DNA of 62,676 nt from Sphingomonas sp. (GTDB lineage Bacteria > Pseudomonadota > Alphaproteobacteria > Sphingomonadales > Sphingomonadaceae): positions 1 through 62,676 of the forward strand of contig NZ_JAIESM010000063.1 in the NCBI RefSeq assembly GCF_019746015.1. The letters are read 5' to 3'. The translations under genes and the position numbers were made by a program. The notes beneath the pieces were generated by a model. It was not told the DNA's origin. It saw only the letters and a program-made list of their open reading frames with translations, and did not search any database. Positions 38,599 to 46,868 of this stretch are shown here, piece by piece (the first letter of the stretch is position 1; the number at the start of each line of letters is the position of its first letter).

Positions 38599-38635
38599 GT
38601 AGAGCGTGTCGTGGACACCGAAACGCGGTTTTTTC
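38599..38635. repeat. Short repeat shared with 9934-9970
   Basis: GTAGAGCGTGTCGTGGACAC followed by CGAAACGCGG and T6, close to the element at 9934. It follows the thioesterase pair and could act as a weak terminator. Confidence 0.55.
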
Positions 38636-38709
38636 GAAACTACGTCAAGCTAAGCCTTTGTAAAATATAGGCGTTGCAAGCAGGCCGGCCGCTGGGCGCC
38701 GCGCCGCCG

Positions 38710-39810
38710 TCACCGCGCGCACACCGCCATCCGTTGCGCCCAGGCCAGTGTTTTCCTGCCCAGCTTCGGCGTATCGTCCGTGGTGCCATAGGCTTTGAGC
38801 CGGCGATAGCGATTGATGAAACCGGCACCCGTTGGATCGGCAAGCAGCGCGGCAATCGCCTTTGGCCCCTGCTCGCGTTCGATCGCCTTCGCCATTACAT
38901 AGCCCAGCGCGTACAGGATCTCGTCGCCGTAGAAACCCAGCGCATAAACAGAGTCGTAGTCGATCGCTCTGGTCGCCAGCGCATGCACCGACAGTTCGAG
39001 CAGGGCAACGCTGCGGCTGACCAGGCCGACATTGCGGGCGAATTTGCGGCGCTCCTCGGCCACGGTGCCGCTGCCATCCTTGGGCAGCGCCAGCACGTCG
39101 CCCACGGCACTGGCCGTGCCTTCCTGCGCCAGTGAACCGAACAGATCAGTGAGATGCGCCGGGATGCGCGCGCGGGCCAGGCATTTGCTCACACGCGCCT
39201 GGCGTGCCGGCGACGCGGCCGCACCCTGAATGGCATGATAAAGCTCATGCTCCAGGATGGTGGTGGCCAGCCGGGCGTCCGGGAAGTAACCCAGGTTGAG
39301 GTAGAATTGCGGGTCGCCGAACGCGAACCCGCCCGAGGTGCCGCCAACCACCAGATAGCCGGTGATGGGCGTGTCGAGCCCGGCCGGGGTATAGTCGGCA
39401 ATCCGGCGCTTGGCCGCCTCGATCAGCCCGGTTTGCCGGTCTTCCAGCTCGGCGAGCACGCGGCGCAGGACGGCGCTTTGCCGTCGCACCCCGGCAAAGT
39501 TGAACCCGCTGGGATCAGCCGCCTTGTCGTCGCCATGCGCGGCGGCAACCAGCGCCGCCGCAAAGCTTTCATCGTCGGCCGGGTTGCCATAGCTGCGCGA
39601 TTTGCGGATCAACCCCTGATTGCCCGGCAGTCGGGCAATGGCGCGCGCCTGATCGGCGGTAAGCGTGGTGGAGTCCAGCGCATCGAGCACCGCCCGCGCC
39701 GCGCTTGCATCGATGGTCAGCTTCAGCGGCGCGGCCTGCGCAGGTGCCCAGGCCCACAACAACGCCAGCATGACCAGCAGCAATCGATAGCGCATCGCGG
39801 CATGCCTCAT
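38710..39810 (-). CDS. Secreted zinc-protease-like protein (DUF5700/gluzincin type)
   Basis: A 366-residue exported protein with a signal peptide (MRYRLLLVMLALLWAWAPAQA from the second Met). The zinc motif HELYH sits near residue 190 (ILEHELYHAIQG) and a downstream Glu occurs in LAQEGTASAVGD about 40 residues later, so H-E-x-x-H plus E is complete. The rest is alpha-helical. The family is one of putative metallopeptidases with no known substrate. It has no operon partner and is followed by rpoZ on the same strand. Confidence 0.8.
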   Translation of the reverse strand: MRHAAMRYRLLLVMLALLWAWAPAQAAPLKLTIDASAARAVLDALDSTTLTADQARAIARLPGNQGLIRKSRSYGNPADDESFAAALVAAAHGDDKAADPSGFNFAGVRRQSAVLRRVLAELEDRQTGLIEAAKRRIADYTPAGLDTPITGYLVVGGTSGGFAFGDPQFYLNLGYFPDARLATTILEHELYHAIQGAAASPARQARVSKCLARARIPAHLTDLFGSLAQEGTASAVGDVLALPKDGSGTVAEERRKFARNVGLVSRSVALLELSVHALATRAIDYDSVYALGFYGDEILYALGYVMAKAIEREQGPKAIAALLADPTGAGFINRYRRLKAYGTTDDTPKLGRKTLAWAQRMAVCAR

Positions 39811-39881
39811 CCTGTCGATGCGGTCAGCCTATCGCGCCCGGGCGGGGGGTCAACGGGATTGAGGGGCCTCAGCCCCCGCAA

Positions 39882-40223
39882 TCACTCGTAATCGCCGCCC
39901 AGATTCTGGTTGCGCGGGGGTGCGGCCGCGGTCAGGCGCAGCGCTTCCGCCGATGCGGAGAGCGAGGCCAGCTCGTCGGGCGCGTCGTCATCGTCGATCT
40001 GGACGCGCTGCAGGCTCTGCACCAGCGCTTCTTCGAGATGCGCCGGGCGCACGGTTTCCTCGGCGATTTCGCGCAGCGCGACGACCGGGTTCTTGTCCCG
40101 GTCGCGGTCGATGGTCAGGTCGGCCCCGCCCGAAATCTGCCGCGCGCGCTGGGCCGCCATCAGCACCAGGTCGAACCGGTTGGGGATCTTGTCGACACAA
40201 TCTTCGACGGTAACGCGCGCCAT
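39882..40223 (-). CDS. rpoZ: RNA polymerase omega subunit
   Basis: The 113-residue omega subunit helps assemble RNA polymerase by binding beta'. The start [30 protein letters not shown] is diagnostic, followed by [14 protein letters not shown]. The C-terminal third is acidic and variable as usual. In many alphaproteobacteria rpoZ is followed by relA/spoT, but here it lies between a secreted protease and a toxin-antitoxin operon. Confidence 0.97.
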   Translation of the reverse strand: MARVTVEDCVDKIPNRFDLVLMAAQRARQISGGADLTIDRDRDKNPVVALREIAEETVRPAHLEEALVQSLQRVQIDDDDAPDELASLSASAEALRLTAAAPPRNQNLGGDYE

Positions 40224-40310
40224 GACGATTCCTGATTGGACTAGCTGTCTGGAAAGGGGAGCGCATAGGCGCCGGCGCGGACGGAGTCAATCGGCGCGGA
40301 CGAGCCGGCC

Positions 40311-40360
40311 GGTTGCGATATGATTTCAAGAACGGTAATTGATGAAATCATATCGTAACC
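40311..40360. promoter_or_regulatory. Large palindrome, likely operator of the RES/Xre operon
   Basis: GGTTGCGATATGATTTCA (40311-40328) and TGAAATCATATCGTAACC (40343-40360) are inverted repeats with 17 of 18 positions complementary and a 14 nt centre. It is AT-rich in a GC-rich region and ends 58 bases before the antitoxin start. Xre-family antitoxins of RES systems typically repress their own promoter by binding inverted repeats, so this is a good operator candidate. Confidence 0.75.
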
Positions 40361-40418
40361 CATATGGGGCTATCAGGCAGCCCTCCCCCGGGGGGCCGCA
40401 AGCAGGAGGCGTTGAGCG

Positions 40419-40757
40419 ATGACGACGGCCGTGGCGCGCATATTGGACGACCTGAAGGCCAAGGGCGGCCTGCAGGGAAAGGACATTGCCAACATCACCG
40501 ACGTATCGATCGCGACCGTGTCGCGCTGGTCGCATGGCAACGGCACGCCCGGCCTGCACACGCAGACGGTGATTGCCGATCTGCGCTACGTCGTCGACCG
40601 GTTGTCTGACTTTTACACGCCGGACGAGACCCGGCTGTGGCTGCATGCGCGGCACCCGTTGCTGAACGGCGCGCGTGCCATCGACCTGATCAACGGGGAT
40701 CGCACCGAGGAGGTGCTCGCCGTGATCGACCGGCTGGACGCGGGCGCGTTCATCTAG
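40419..40757 (+). CDS. Xre/MbcA/ParS-type antitoxin of RES toxin
   Basis: A 112-residue protein of the Xre-MbcA-ParS family. The N-terminal helix-turn-helix is KDIANITDVSIATVSRWSHG (about 21-40). The C-terminal toxin-binding domain is LSDFYTPDETRLWLHARHPLLNGARAIDLINGDRTEEVLAVIDRL, with the family pattern R-x-W-L and G-R-P-x-D-L. It would neutralise the RES toxin next door and repress the operon. It is preceded by AGGAGG. The toxin gene begins 3 bases after its stop. Confidence 0.93.
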   Translation: MTTAVARILDDLKAKGGLQGKDIANITDVSIATVSRWSHGNGTPGLHTQTVIADLRYVVDRLSDFYTPDETRLWLHARHPLLNGARAIDLINGDRTEEVLAVIDRLDAGAFI

Positions 40758-40760
40758 GCC

Positions 40761-41312
40761 GTGGTCGACCGCCGCGCCCGCGATCTGGAGCTGCTCGACA
40801 GTCTCGACCGGCACCAGGGCGTGGCGTTCCGGGGCGAGGTCTGGCGCATCGTCCGCGCCGGGCGCGACGTGCTGCAGGGCTACCCCGCCGGCGCGCGATG
40901 GGACCCGGGCCGCTTCGACGTGCTCTACACCGCGCTGGAGCGCGACGGCGCGCTGGCCGAGATCCATTTCCACCTCACCCGGCAGCCGGTTTTCCCGTCA
41001 AAGCTGCAATCGGTGCTGCACCGGCTTTCGGTCAGCACCCGGCGCACGCTGAAGCTGGCTGATCTGGGCGCGATTGCCGAGCTTGGCGTCAGTGCCGACG
41101 CCTATCAAAGCCTGGATTATGCGGCCACGCAGGCGATTGGCGACGCCGCCTACTTTCTGGGGTTTGACGGCATTCTTGCCCCATCCGCCCGCTGGCCGTG
41201 CCAGAACCTCATCCTGTTCACCGACCGGCTCGGCCCCGGCGATCTGGAAGTGGTGGACGGCGAGCCGGTCGATTGGGCGGCTTGGCGCGCAGCGCGGCGC
41301 CCTGACCGTTAA
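40761..41312 (+). CDS. RES-domain toxin (NAD+ phosphorylase family)
   Basis: A 183-residue RES-domain protein, expected to degrade NAD+ (phosphorolysis) and stop growth. The RES pattern is visible as VWRIVRAGRDVLQG (Arg), GARWDPGRFDVLYTALERDGALAE (Arg-Ser/Tyr-Glu active-site region) and WPCQNLILF near the end. The start is GTG at 40761. It forms a toxin-antitoxin pair with the gene upstream. Its TAA stop overlaps the first base of repeat copy C. Confidence 0.92.
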   Translation: MVDRRARDLELLDSLDRHQGVAFRGEVWRIVRAGRDVLQGYPAGARWDPGRFDVLYTALERDGALAEIHFHLTRQPVFPSKLQSVLHRLSVSTRRTLKLADLGAIAELGVSADAYQSLDYAATQAIGDAAYFLGFDGILAPSARWPCQNLILFTDRLGPGDLEVVDGEPVDWAAWRAARRPDR

Positions 41313-41465
41313 GTGTCTGATCCGAAACTTCGTTTCGGATAGCCCGGCACCGGCCCGCTCCCCCGCCCGGCCACCCAGTCAGGATACTCTCGTGGGTGGC
41401 CGGGCGGGGGAGCGGGCCGGTGCCGCCTCGAAATTCGCTCTTTCGCGAATTTCGAATCAAACTCT
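41312..41465. repeat. Composite palindromic repeat, copy C (154 bp)
   Basis: Starts AGTGTCTGA (41312), then hairpin ATCCGAAAC-TTC-GTTTCGGAT (41320-41340). A perfect 32 bp main stem (41346-41377 with 41393-41424) encloses the 15 nt spacer GTCAGGATACTCTCG. Hairpin CGAAATTCGC-TCTTTC-GCGAATTTCG (41429-41454) follows, then an imperfect end TCAAACTCT. Same length as copy B and inverted relative to it. It starts on the last base of the RES toxin stop codon. Confidence 0.9.
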
Positions 41466-41538
41466 TCAGACTCTCGGGCAAGACCGGGCGCCCAAGACAG
41501 GGCTTGGCGGCTGCGCGCCTTGCCCCTAAGCCGCCGCC

Positions 41539-41859
41539 ATGGGGACGCGAACCGGCCAGACGGTGGTCATTTTCATTGCCCGGCGCACGGCCGAGGATGC
41601 GGCGGGCTATGCCGAGGCGGCGGCCGCGATGGACGCGCTGGCCGCCGCCCAACCCGGCTATTGCGGGATGGAAAGCGTGCGCGGCGCCCACGGGCTGGGC
41701 ATAACCGTCAGCTTCTGGGCCGATGATGCGAGTGCGCGCGCCTGGCGCGACCATGCCGACCACCGCGCGGTGCGCGATGCCGGGCGCGACCGCTGGTACC
41801 ATGATTATCAGCTGAGCGTCGCCACCATCACCCGCGATTATGACTGGGCGCGCGCATGA
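41539..41859 (+). CDS. ABM-type (antibiotic biosynthesis monooxygenase) small protein
   Basis: A 106-residue ferredoxin-like-fold protein of the ABM superfamily, with VVIFIARRTAEDAAGYAEAAAAM at the N-terminus, YCGMESVRGAHGLGITVSFWADDASARAWRDHADHRAVRDAGR in the middle (the W-x-D-x-x-A-x-x-A-W pattern), and a Tyr/His-rich end. Members include heme oxygenases, quinol monooxygenases and stress proteins; the role here is unknown. Its stop overlaps the MFS transporter start (ATGA). Confidence 0.85.
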   Translation: MGTRTGQTVVIFIARRTAEDAAGYAEAAAAMDALAAAQPGYCGMESVRGAHGLGITVSFWADDASARAWRDHADHRAVRDAGRDRWYHDYQLSVATITRDYDWARA

Positions 41860-43157
41860 ACAACCGCGACCGCAACTTCATGCTGCTGTTCATGGTGATG
41901 TTCACCATCGCCGCCGGCAACACCGCGTTGCAGTCGGTACTGCCCGCCATCGGCCGTGAACTGAAGGTGCGCGACAGCTGGGTGGCGGCGGCCTTTTCGG
42001 TCTCGGCGCTGCTGTGGGTGATTGCCGCGCCCTTCTGGGCCAACCGGTCGGATCGGCGGGGGCGGCGGGTGATGGTGCTGCTGGGCCTGAGCGGCTTTGT
42101 CTGCTCGCTGTCGCTGTGCGGACTGTTCCTGATGGCGGGCATCAATGGCTGGATCGGCGGCACGCTGACCTTCTTCCTCTTCATCGGCGGGCGGCTGCTC
42201 TATGGCCTGTTCGGCTCGGCGGCGCCGCCGGCGGTGCAGGCGCTGGTCGCCGGCAGCACCACGCGCGAGGAGCGGACCAAGGCGCTGACGTTGCTCGGCT
42301 CCGCCTTTGGCCTGGGCACCATCCTGGGGCCGGCGATTGCCCCCTATCTGGTGGTGGGCAGCATCGGCAGTGTGCGGATCGGGCTGGCCGGCCCGGCCTT
42401 TATCGCGGCGATCTTCGGTGCGCTCATCCTGTCGGTGGTCGCGCGGCTGCTGCCCAACGACACGGCGATGGCGGAGGCGCATGGCGCGGCGACCGCTTAC
42501 CCCTCCATCGGCGGCCAGTCTTCGGGGGCCAGCATTACCGCTGCCACCCATCCGGTGATGGAGCGGGTCGCCTATTTCGACCCGCGCGTGCGCGCCTGGA
42601 TGATTGCCGGGCTGGTGATGGGCCATGCGCAGGCGATGACGGGGCAGGCAATCGGCTTTCTGGTGATCGACCGGCTTCACCTCGATCCGGTGGCCGCGCT
42701 GCAGCCGCTGGGGCTGGTGCTGATCATGGGGGCGGGGGCCGCGCTGCTGGTGCAATGGGGCATCATTCCGCTGCTGAACCTGAAGCCGCGCGGGCTGGTG
42801 CTGATCGGCCTGTGCGCGGCAAGCATCGGCACCGCGCTGACCGGCCTGGCCACCAGCCATTATGGCATTGCGCTGGCGTTCGCGCTGTCTTCCGCCGGGT
42901 TCGGCTTTGCCCGGCCGGGGTTTACGGCGGGCGCCTCCCTCGCGGTCGGGCCGGGCGGGCAGGGGTCGGTGGCGGGCAAGGTGACCTCGGTCAACGGCGC
43001 GTCGTTCGTGCTGGGGCCGTCGATCGGGGTGGGGCTGTACGAACTGTCAAAGCCGCTGCCCTATCTGCTGGCGGCGGCGGCGCTGGTGGCGATGATGGCC
43101 TATGGCTGGCGGGCGCTGGCCGCACCGGCACCGGTTGACGCGCTCCCCGGGGAGTGA
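41856..43157 (+). CDS. MFS transporter, drug/small-molecule efflux type
   Basis: A 433-residue inner-membrane protein with about 12 helices. The loop 2-3 motif reads APFWANRSDRRGRRVMVLLG, close to the MFS motif A, and the second half has a cytoplasmic insertion (about residues 210-245) of polar sequence. It is coupled to the ABM protein, suggesting joint handling of a toxic or quinone-like compound. A hairpin with an A-run in front (43174) follows. The LysR regulator downstream might control the pair, but this is only context. Confidence 0.92.
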   Translation: MNNRDRNFMLLFMVMFTIAAGNTALQSVLPAIGRELKVRDSWVAAAFSVSALLWVIAAPFWANRSDRRGRRVMVLLGLSGFVCSLSLCGLFLMAGINGWIGGTLTFFLFIGGRLLYGLFGSAAPPAVQALVAGSTTREERTKALTLLGSAFGLGTILGPAIAPYLVVGSIGSVRIGLAGPAFIAAIFGALILSVVARLLPNDTAMAEAHGAATAYPSIGGQSSGASITAATHPVMERVAYFDPRVRAWMIAGLVMGHAQAMTGQAIGFLVIDRLHLDPVAALQPLGLVLIMGAGAALLVQWGIIPLLNLKPRGLVLIGLCAASIGTALTGLATSHYGIALAFALSSAGFGFARPGFTAGASLAVGPGGQGSVAGKVTSVNGASFVLGPSIGVGLYELSKPLPYLLAAAALVAMMAYGWRALAAPAPVDALPGE

Positions 43158-43173
43158 CAGGAAGCGGCCAGAC

Positions 43174-43202
43174 AAAAAAAGAGCCGGTCAGACGACCGGC
43201 TC
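43174..43202 (-). terminator. Rho-independent terminator in minus orientation
   Basis: Stem GAGCCGGTC (43181-43189) and GACCGGCTC (43194-43202), with loop AGAC. It is preceded on the plus strand by A7, so transcription on the minus strand would read hairpin then U7. On the plus strand only a later T5 exists (43211-43215). No minus-strand gene lies upstream, so it may block antisense transcription into the MFS gene or work in both directions. Confidence 0.7.
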
Positions 43203-43399
43203 GTGAAAGTTTTTAGGAGAGGATGCCTGAAAGGCCCTTTCTATGTGCAGTGCAGCACGGCCTTTCGCAAGTGCGAAATAATACGTAACGATTGCGTGCC
43301 ATGCAATCCTTTGCAACGCCCTTGCATTTTCAGCAAAATCACCCAATTTCCGCTTAGGGTGCACCGCAAAACTACGAGCATCAGGAGGGGGAGCAGGCG

Positions 43400-44287
43400 A
43401 TGCGCAGATTGCCGCCGCTGACCGCGATCGAGGCCTTTGTCCAGGTCGCGCGGCTGGGCTCGGTGAAGGCCGCGGCCGAGGAACTGGCGCTCTCCGCCCC
43501 CGCGCTCAGCCGGCGCGTGCAGGCGCTCGAACGTTTCATCGGCCGCCCGCTGTTCGACCGGCGCCATCAGGCGATGCAGCTGAACAGCGATGGCGAGCGG
43601 CTGATCGGCCATATCGCGCCGGCGCTCGACATGATGGCCGATGCGGTGGAAGCGATGACCAGCGCGACCGACGTGCTGCGGCTCAGGCTCGGCGTGTTGC
43701 CGCTGTTCGCGTCGCAGCGGCTGTTCCCGCGCCTGCCCGAGCTGCGCGCCGCGCATCCCGAACTGCACCTCGACATCGATACCGGCGGCCACAGCACCAC
43801 CCGGCTGGGCGAGGGGCTGGACGCCGCGATCGTGCTGGCGCGCGACATCGACCCCGCGCTCTATGCCCGGCGGCTGGACCGCAACCGCATCATCGTGATC
43901 GGCTGCCAGAGCCTGCTCGACGGGCCTGATCCGGTGACCCGGCCCGAGCAGCTGTCGCGGCTGACCGCGCTCGTCCACCGCGACATACCCGATACGGTGG
44001 CGACATGGCGGCTGGCGGCGGGCCTGGGCGATATCGAGCCGGCCGCGATCGACCATTTCGATTCGGGCGCGCTGATGCTGGAAGCGGCGGCACAGGGGCT
44101 GGGCGTTGCCTTCATGCATGAAAGCCATTTCGAGGATGCGCATGATCCCCGGCTGGTGCGGCTGTTCGATATCGTCGTCGAAAGCCCGTACAGCTACTGG
44201 TTCGTCTGCCGCCCGCGCGCGCTGGTGCTGAAGCCGGTGAAAATCTTCCACCAGTGGCTGATCACGGCGATGGACGTGCCGGCCTGA
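43400..44287 (+). CDS. LysR-family transcriptional regulator (GcvA-like)
   Basis: A 295-residue regulator. The N-terminal winged helix-turn-helix is LTAIEAFVQVARLGSVKAAAEELALSAPALSRRVQALERFIGRPLFDR. The co-inducer domain (about 90-290) has LRLGVLPLFASQRLFPRLPELRAAHPELHLDIDTGG. This is the GcvA/TrpI-type organisation. A 242-base upstream region of lower GC (43158-43399) could hold its operator; it contains T-N11-A-like patterns but nothing I can single out. Its target is unknown. Confidence 0.93.
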   Translation: MRRLPPLTAIEAFVQVARLGSVKAAAEELALSAPALSRRVQALERFIGRPLFDRRHQAMQLNSDGERLIGHIAPALDMMADAVEAMTSATDVLRLRLGVLPLFASQRLFPRLPELRAAHPELHLDIDTGGHSTTRLGEGLDAAIVLARDIDPALYARRLDRNRIIVIGCQSLLDGPDPVTRPEQLSRLTALVHRDIPDTVATWRLAAGLGDIEPAAIDHFDSGALMLEAAAQGLGVAFMHESHFEDAHDPRLVRLFDIVVESPYSYWFVCRPRALVLKPVKIFHQWLITAMDVPA

Positions 44288-44305
44288 TCAGCGCCGCGCC
44301 CGCCT

Positions 44306-44450
44306 CATTGTCTGATCCGAAACTTCGTTTCGGATAGCCCGGCACCGGCCCGCTCCCCCGCCCGGCCACCCACAAGAGTATCCTGAATGGGTGGCCGGGC
44401 GGGGGAGCGGGCCGGCCCCGCCTCGAAATTCGCTCGTTCGCGAATGTCGG
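44306..44450. repeat. Composite palindromic repeat, copy D
   Basis: Hairpin ATCCGAAAC-TTC-GTTTCGGAT (44315-44335) is followed by a 32-base main stem (44341-44372 with 44388-44419, a few mismatches near the base) with spacer CAAGAGTATCCTGAA. The last hairpin is CGAAATTCGC-TCGTTC-GCGAATGTCG (44424-44449). It lies between the LysR stop and the RcnB-like stop (convergent genes). The start reads ATTGTCTGA, a mutated form of AGTGTCTGA. Confidence 0.88.
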
Positions 44451-44459
44451 CTCGGCCCC

Positions 44460-45500
44460 TCAGTGGCAGCAGCCGCAGGCGCAGGTCCGCTTGGGCGCCG
44501 GGCGCCATTTGCGCACCGGCTTGCGCCACACCCGCCGCGCGACGCTGCGCGTTTCATAGACATATTCGGTGGTGGTCGTGGTCGTCACCACCGGCGCGGC
44601 CGACGCGACCGTCACCGTCGTCGCGCTGCCCGGCGCGGTCGGGAAGAACTGGCCGTTCACCGTCACCCCGCTGGCATAGGCGCCCGCGCCATAGGTGTTG
44701 ACGATGCCCTGCGGCGGCAGCGGCTGCACCACCGGCTGCGGCTGATAGGTCACCGCCGGCGGCGCGACATACTGGCCCTGATAGCTGCCCTGCCAGCCAT
44801 AGCCATTGGCGTAAGTGCCGGAATAAGTGCCCGAATAGGGCGTGCCGACGCCGGCCTGGGCATAGCCATAGTCATAGCCGCCGTCATAGCGGTTCCAGTC
44901 GATGCCCTGGGCAAAGTCCACCACGCGGCCACGCCCATCGACCAGCACCGCATCGTCATAATAGCGCGACCAGTGATAGCCGACCGGCGGCACGCCCAGC
45001 CCGAACCCGCTGTAATTGGTGATGATGAAGCTGTCCTGGTTCCAGTAGCTGGGCAGGCGCCAGCCGCGCGTGGGGCGGCGATAGGCGTTCCAGCCGCCCG
45101 GCGCACGCGCACCGCCCGCCCAGCGCCCGTCAATCTGCTCGCCCCAGCCCCAGCCAGTGTTCGGCTGGCCGGCCCAGCCGGGCTGCGGCTGGCCGTGCCA
45201 CCCGGCCTGCGGCGGCGGTCCGCCCCAGCCGGTCTGCGGCGGCTGGCCGTTCCAGTTGGGGCGCGGCGGCGGCCCCGGAATCTGCTGCTGCGCGATGGGC
45301 GGCGTCCATTGCGGCGCCTGGCCCTGCCACTGCGGCGCGGGCGGCAGCTGCGCGCCCGGCAGCGGGGCGGTGCCCCATTGCGGATTGGCCGCAGGAATGG
45401 GGTAGGGGGCCCCCGGCCGCTGCGCCTGAGCCGGCTGAGTCGCCAGCCCGGTGGCCATCGCCCCCGACAGTGCAACCAGCGCAATCGTGCGGATCAGCAT
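44460..45500 (-). CDS. RcnB-family secreted protein with Cys-rich tail
   Basis: A 346-residue periplasmic protein. The ATG at 45500 has AAGGAGG 8 bases upstream; the earlier in-frame ATG would include that site. Signal peptide MLIRTIALVALSGAMATGLA is followed by a long Pro/Gln/Trp/Gly-rich low-complexity region (about 30-125). The RcnB domain is WRLPSYWNQDSFIITNYSGFGL then PPVGYHWSRYYDDAVLVDGRGRVV. A Tyr/Gly/Thr-rich region follows, ending with a basic stretch and C-A-C-G-C-C-H. RcnB itself tunes nickel/cobalt efflux; the cysteine tail suggests metal binding. Metal choice is unknown. Confidence 0.85.
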   Translation of the reverse strand: MLIRTIALVALSGAMATGLATQPAQAQRPGAPYPIPAANPQWGTAPLPGAQLPPAPQWQGQAPQWTPPIAQQQIPGPPPRPNWNGQPPQTGWGGPPPQAGWHGQPQPGWAGQPNTGWGWGEQIDGRWAGGARAPGGWNAYRRPTRGWRLPSYWNQDSFIITNYSGFGLGVPPVGYHWSRYYDDAVLVDGRGRVVDFAQGIDWNRYDGGYDYGYAQAGVGTPYSGTYSGTYANGYGWQGSYQGQYVAPPAVTYQPQPVVQPLPPQGIVNTYGAGAYASGVTVNGQFFPTAPGSATTVTVASAAPVVTTTTTTEYVYETRSVARRVWRKPVRKWRPAPKRTCACGCCH

Positions 45501-45639
45501 GGTAAACGCCTCCTTCATCGCCGGGCGGCGCCACCCGCCAAACCCCGTTCGTTAGCGAATTGATTACCATTTCGGCGCGATTGTCGCCAGTTACCCGCTT
45601 TGTGCCACTTTGGGCCAGGGGGATGCCACCAAGGGTGAT

Positions 45640-46134
45640 GCCGGCCGCATCATCTTCCGCCGCCAGCTGGTCGCCATCATAATGGAACAGCGTCGTCCCT
45701 TGCGGCCCCGACACCTGCCACAGACGGCCCAGCGGATCATAGCTGAGCGACACGCCGCCCGCCTGACCGATGGTCGATGCCGCAACCAGCCGGTTCTCTG
45801 CGTCATAGGTGTAGCTGCGGCTGCCGTCGGAGATCAGGTTGCCGTTTGCGTCATACGCAAAGCTCGCCGGGCCGGCGCTGGTGTACTGGTTCAGGCCGTT
45901 GGTGGTGTAATTGCGGTTGACGCTCACATAGCCGGCAAAGGCATAATCGTCATTGTTGCGCACCGTCTGGGTGACCTGGCTCGCCGGGTTATAGGCAAAG
46001 CTCGTGCTCACCGCGCCGCCGGTGATCGCGTGCGACAACGTGGTCAGCCGGCCGACCCCGTCATAGCCATAGCTGGTGGCAAGCGGCAGGGAGCAGTCTC
46101 GCGCCTCGAACAACAGCTCGCTCCTGCCAGCCAC
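45640..46134 (-). pseudogene. Rhs/YD-repeat fragment, truncated at both ends
   Basis: About 165 codons of YD repeats: SYGYDGVGRLTTLSHAI, FAYNPASQVTQ, FAYDANGNLISDG, YTYDAENRL, SYDPLGRLWQVSGPQG and HYDGDQLAAEDDAAG. Homology begins abruptly near 46080, after an unrelated MAGRSELLFEARDCSLPLA. It ends near 45640, where an intact Rhs would continue AGT-M-LRRYVHG. The open frame runs on into unrelated sequence opposite the RcnB gene. This is a relic of a larger Rhs protein; the matching downstream piece is at 46868-47809, in the wrong order. Confidence 0.8.
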
Positions 46135-46499
46135 CTGCCCGTGGCGACCCGCTTTAACTGCACTAAAAAACTCTCATCAAAAACAACAGTTTAGCCCGAT
46201 GACACATTGTCCCAGAAAAGTGCGGCGCCTGTTGGACAGAAGTTCCATGACTAAATCAATGCCTTACGCCGCTGTCCCCGCGTAGGGTGTGGTCCATATC
46301 ATCACCCTCAGCCCGCACAAAGCCCACGATCTCGCACCCCTGTTATCGTCTCCCAACTCCGTTACCGGAGGGACACTCTCCCCAACGAGGGCAGTGCCAT
46401 GATGGTGCCGGTGTCTCGCAGAGGGTGACGCTTGTCTTGGTAAATTCAGACGTGCAGACAACAGCATACCCCACAGGGGGAGCCACTGCTTTTATGTTG
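46135..46499. other. 365-base low-GC region without a confident gene
   Basis: This stretch is visibly less GC-rich than the rest of the window. It lies between the Rhs fragment and the immunity candidate. It contains TTGTCCCAGAAAAG and TGTTGGACAGAAGTTCC, which look like transposon-end sequence, but I see no transposase frame or matching inverted terminal repeats. Short frames on both strands are not protein-like. Confidence 0.4.
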
Positions 46500-46868
46500 C
46501 TATTCGGCCTTATGCGCTTTTTTCGTTGGGAACCGACGCTCGATCCAGTTCAGCAGACCATAGATCGCAAAGCCATCGACCAGCGCAAGTGGAAGGCCCA
46601 TCAAGCCGAATTTGATCTCTGGGACGGGAATGAGGGCAATCGCGATAAAATGCAGGGCTGCCACACACAGTAGCAGAGCCCAAAAGCGCCCGTTCTTCCA
46701 GCTATCCCGCTTCGTTTGCGCGACTGCCATGAACACACTGAAGCACAAAGCGAATGCGAACGCCTTTTCAATATAAGACACCATCGCAACCGCTAGAAAG
46801 ACGATAGCAGTCGAAACAACCAGGGCTACGTCAGATCGACGCGATGGTGATATTGACCAAACGCGCAT
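46500..46868 (-). CDS. Membrane protein, candidate immunity protein for Rhs tip
   Basis: A 122-residue protein with four predicted helices (about residues 13-34, 38-54, 62-83 and 92-110) and a Lys-rich end. Its ATG overlaps the stop of the Rhs tip gene (TGATG). That coupling is typical of toxin-immunity pairs. Codon use is less GC-rich than usual for the window. No family recognised. Confidence 0.7.
   Translation of the reverse strand: MRVWSISPSRRSDVALVVSTAIVFLAVAMVSYIEKAFAFALCFSVFMAVAQTKRDSWKNGRFWALLLCVAALHFIAIALIPVPEIKFGLMGLPLALVDGFAIYGLLNWIERRFPTKKAHKAE

Noticed and set aside
46135..46499. Possible insertion sequence next to the Rhs fragment
   Set aside because: There are transposon-end-like strings but no transposase frame and no matching terminal repeats, so I list it only as an unexplained low-GC region.
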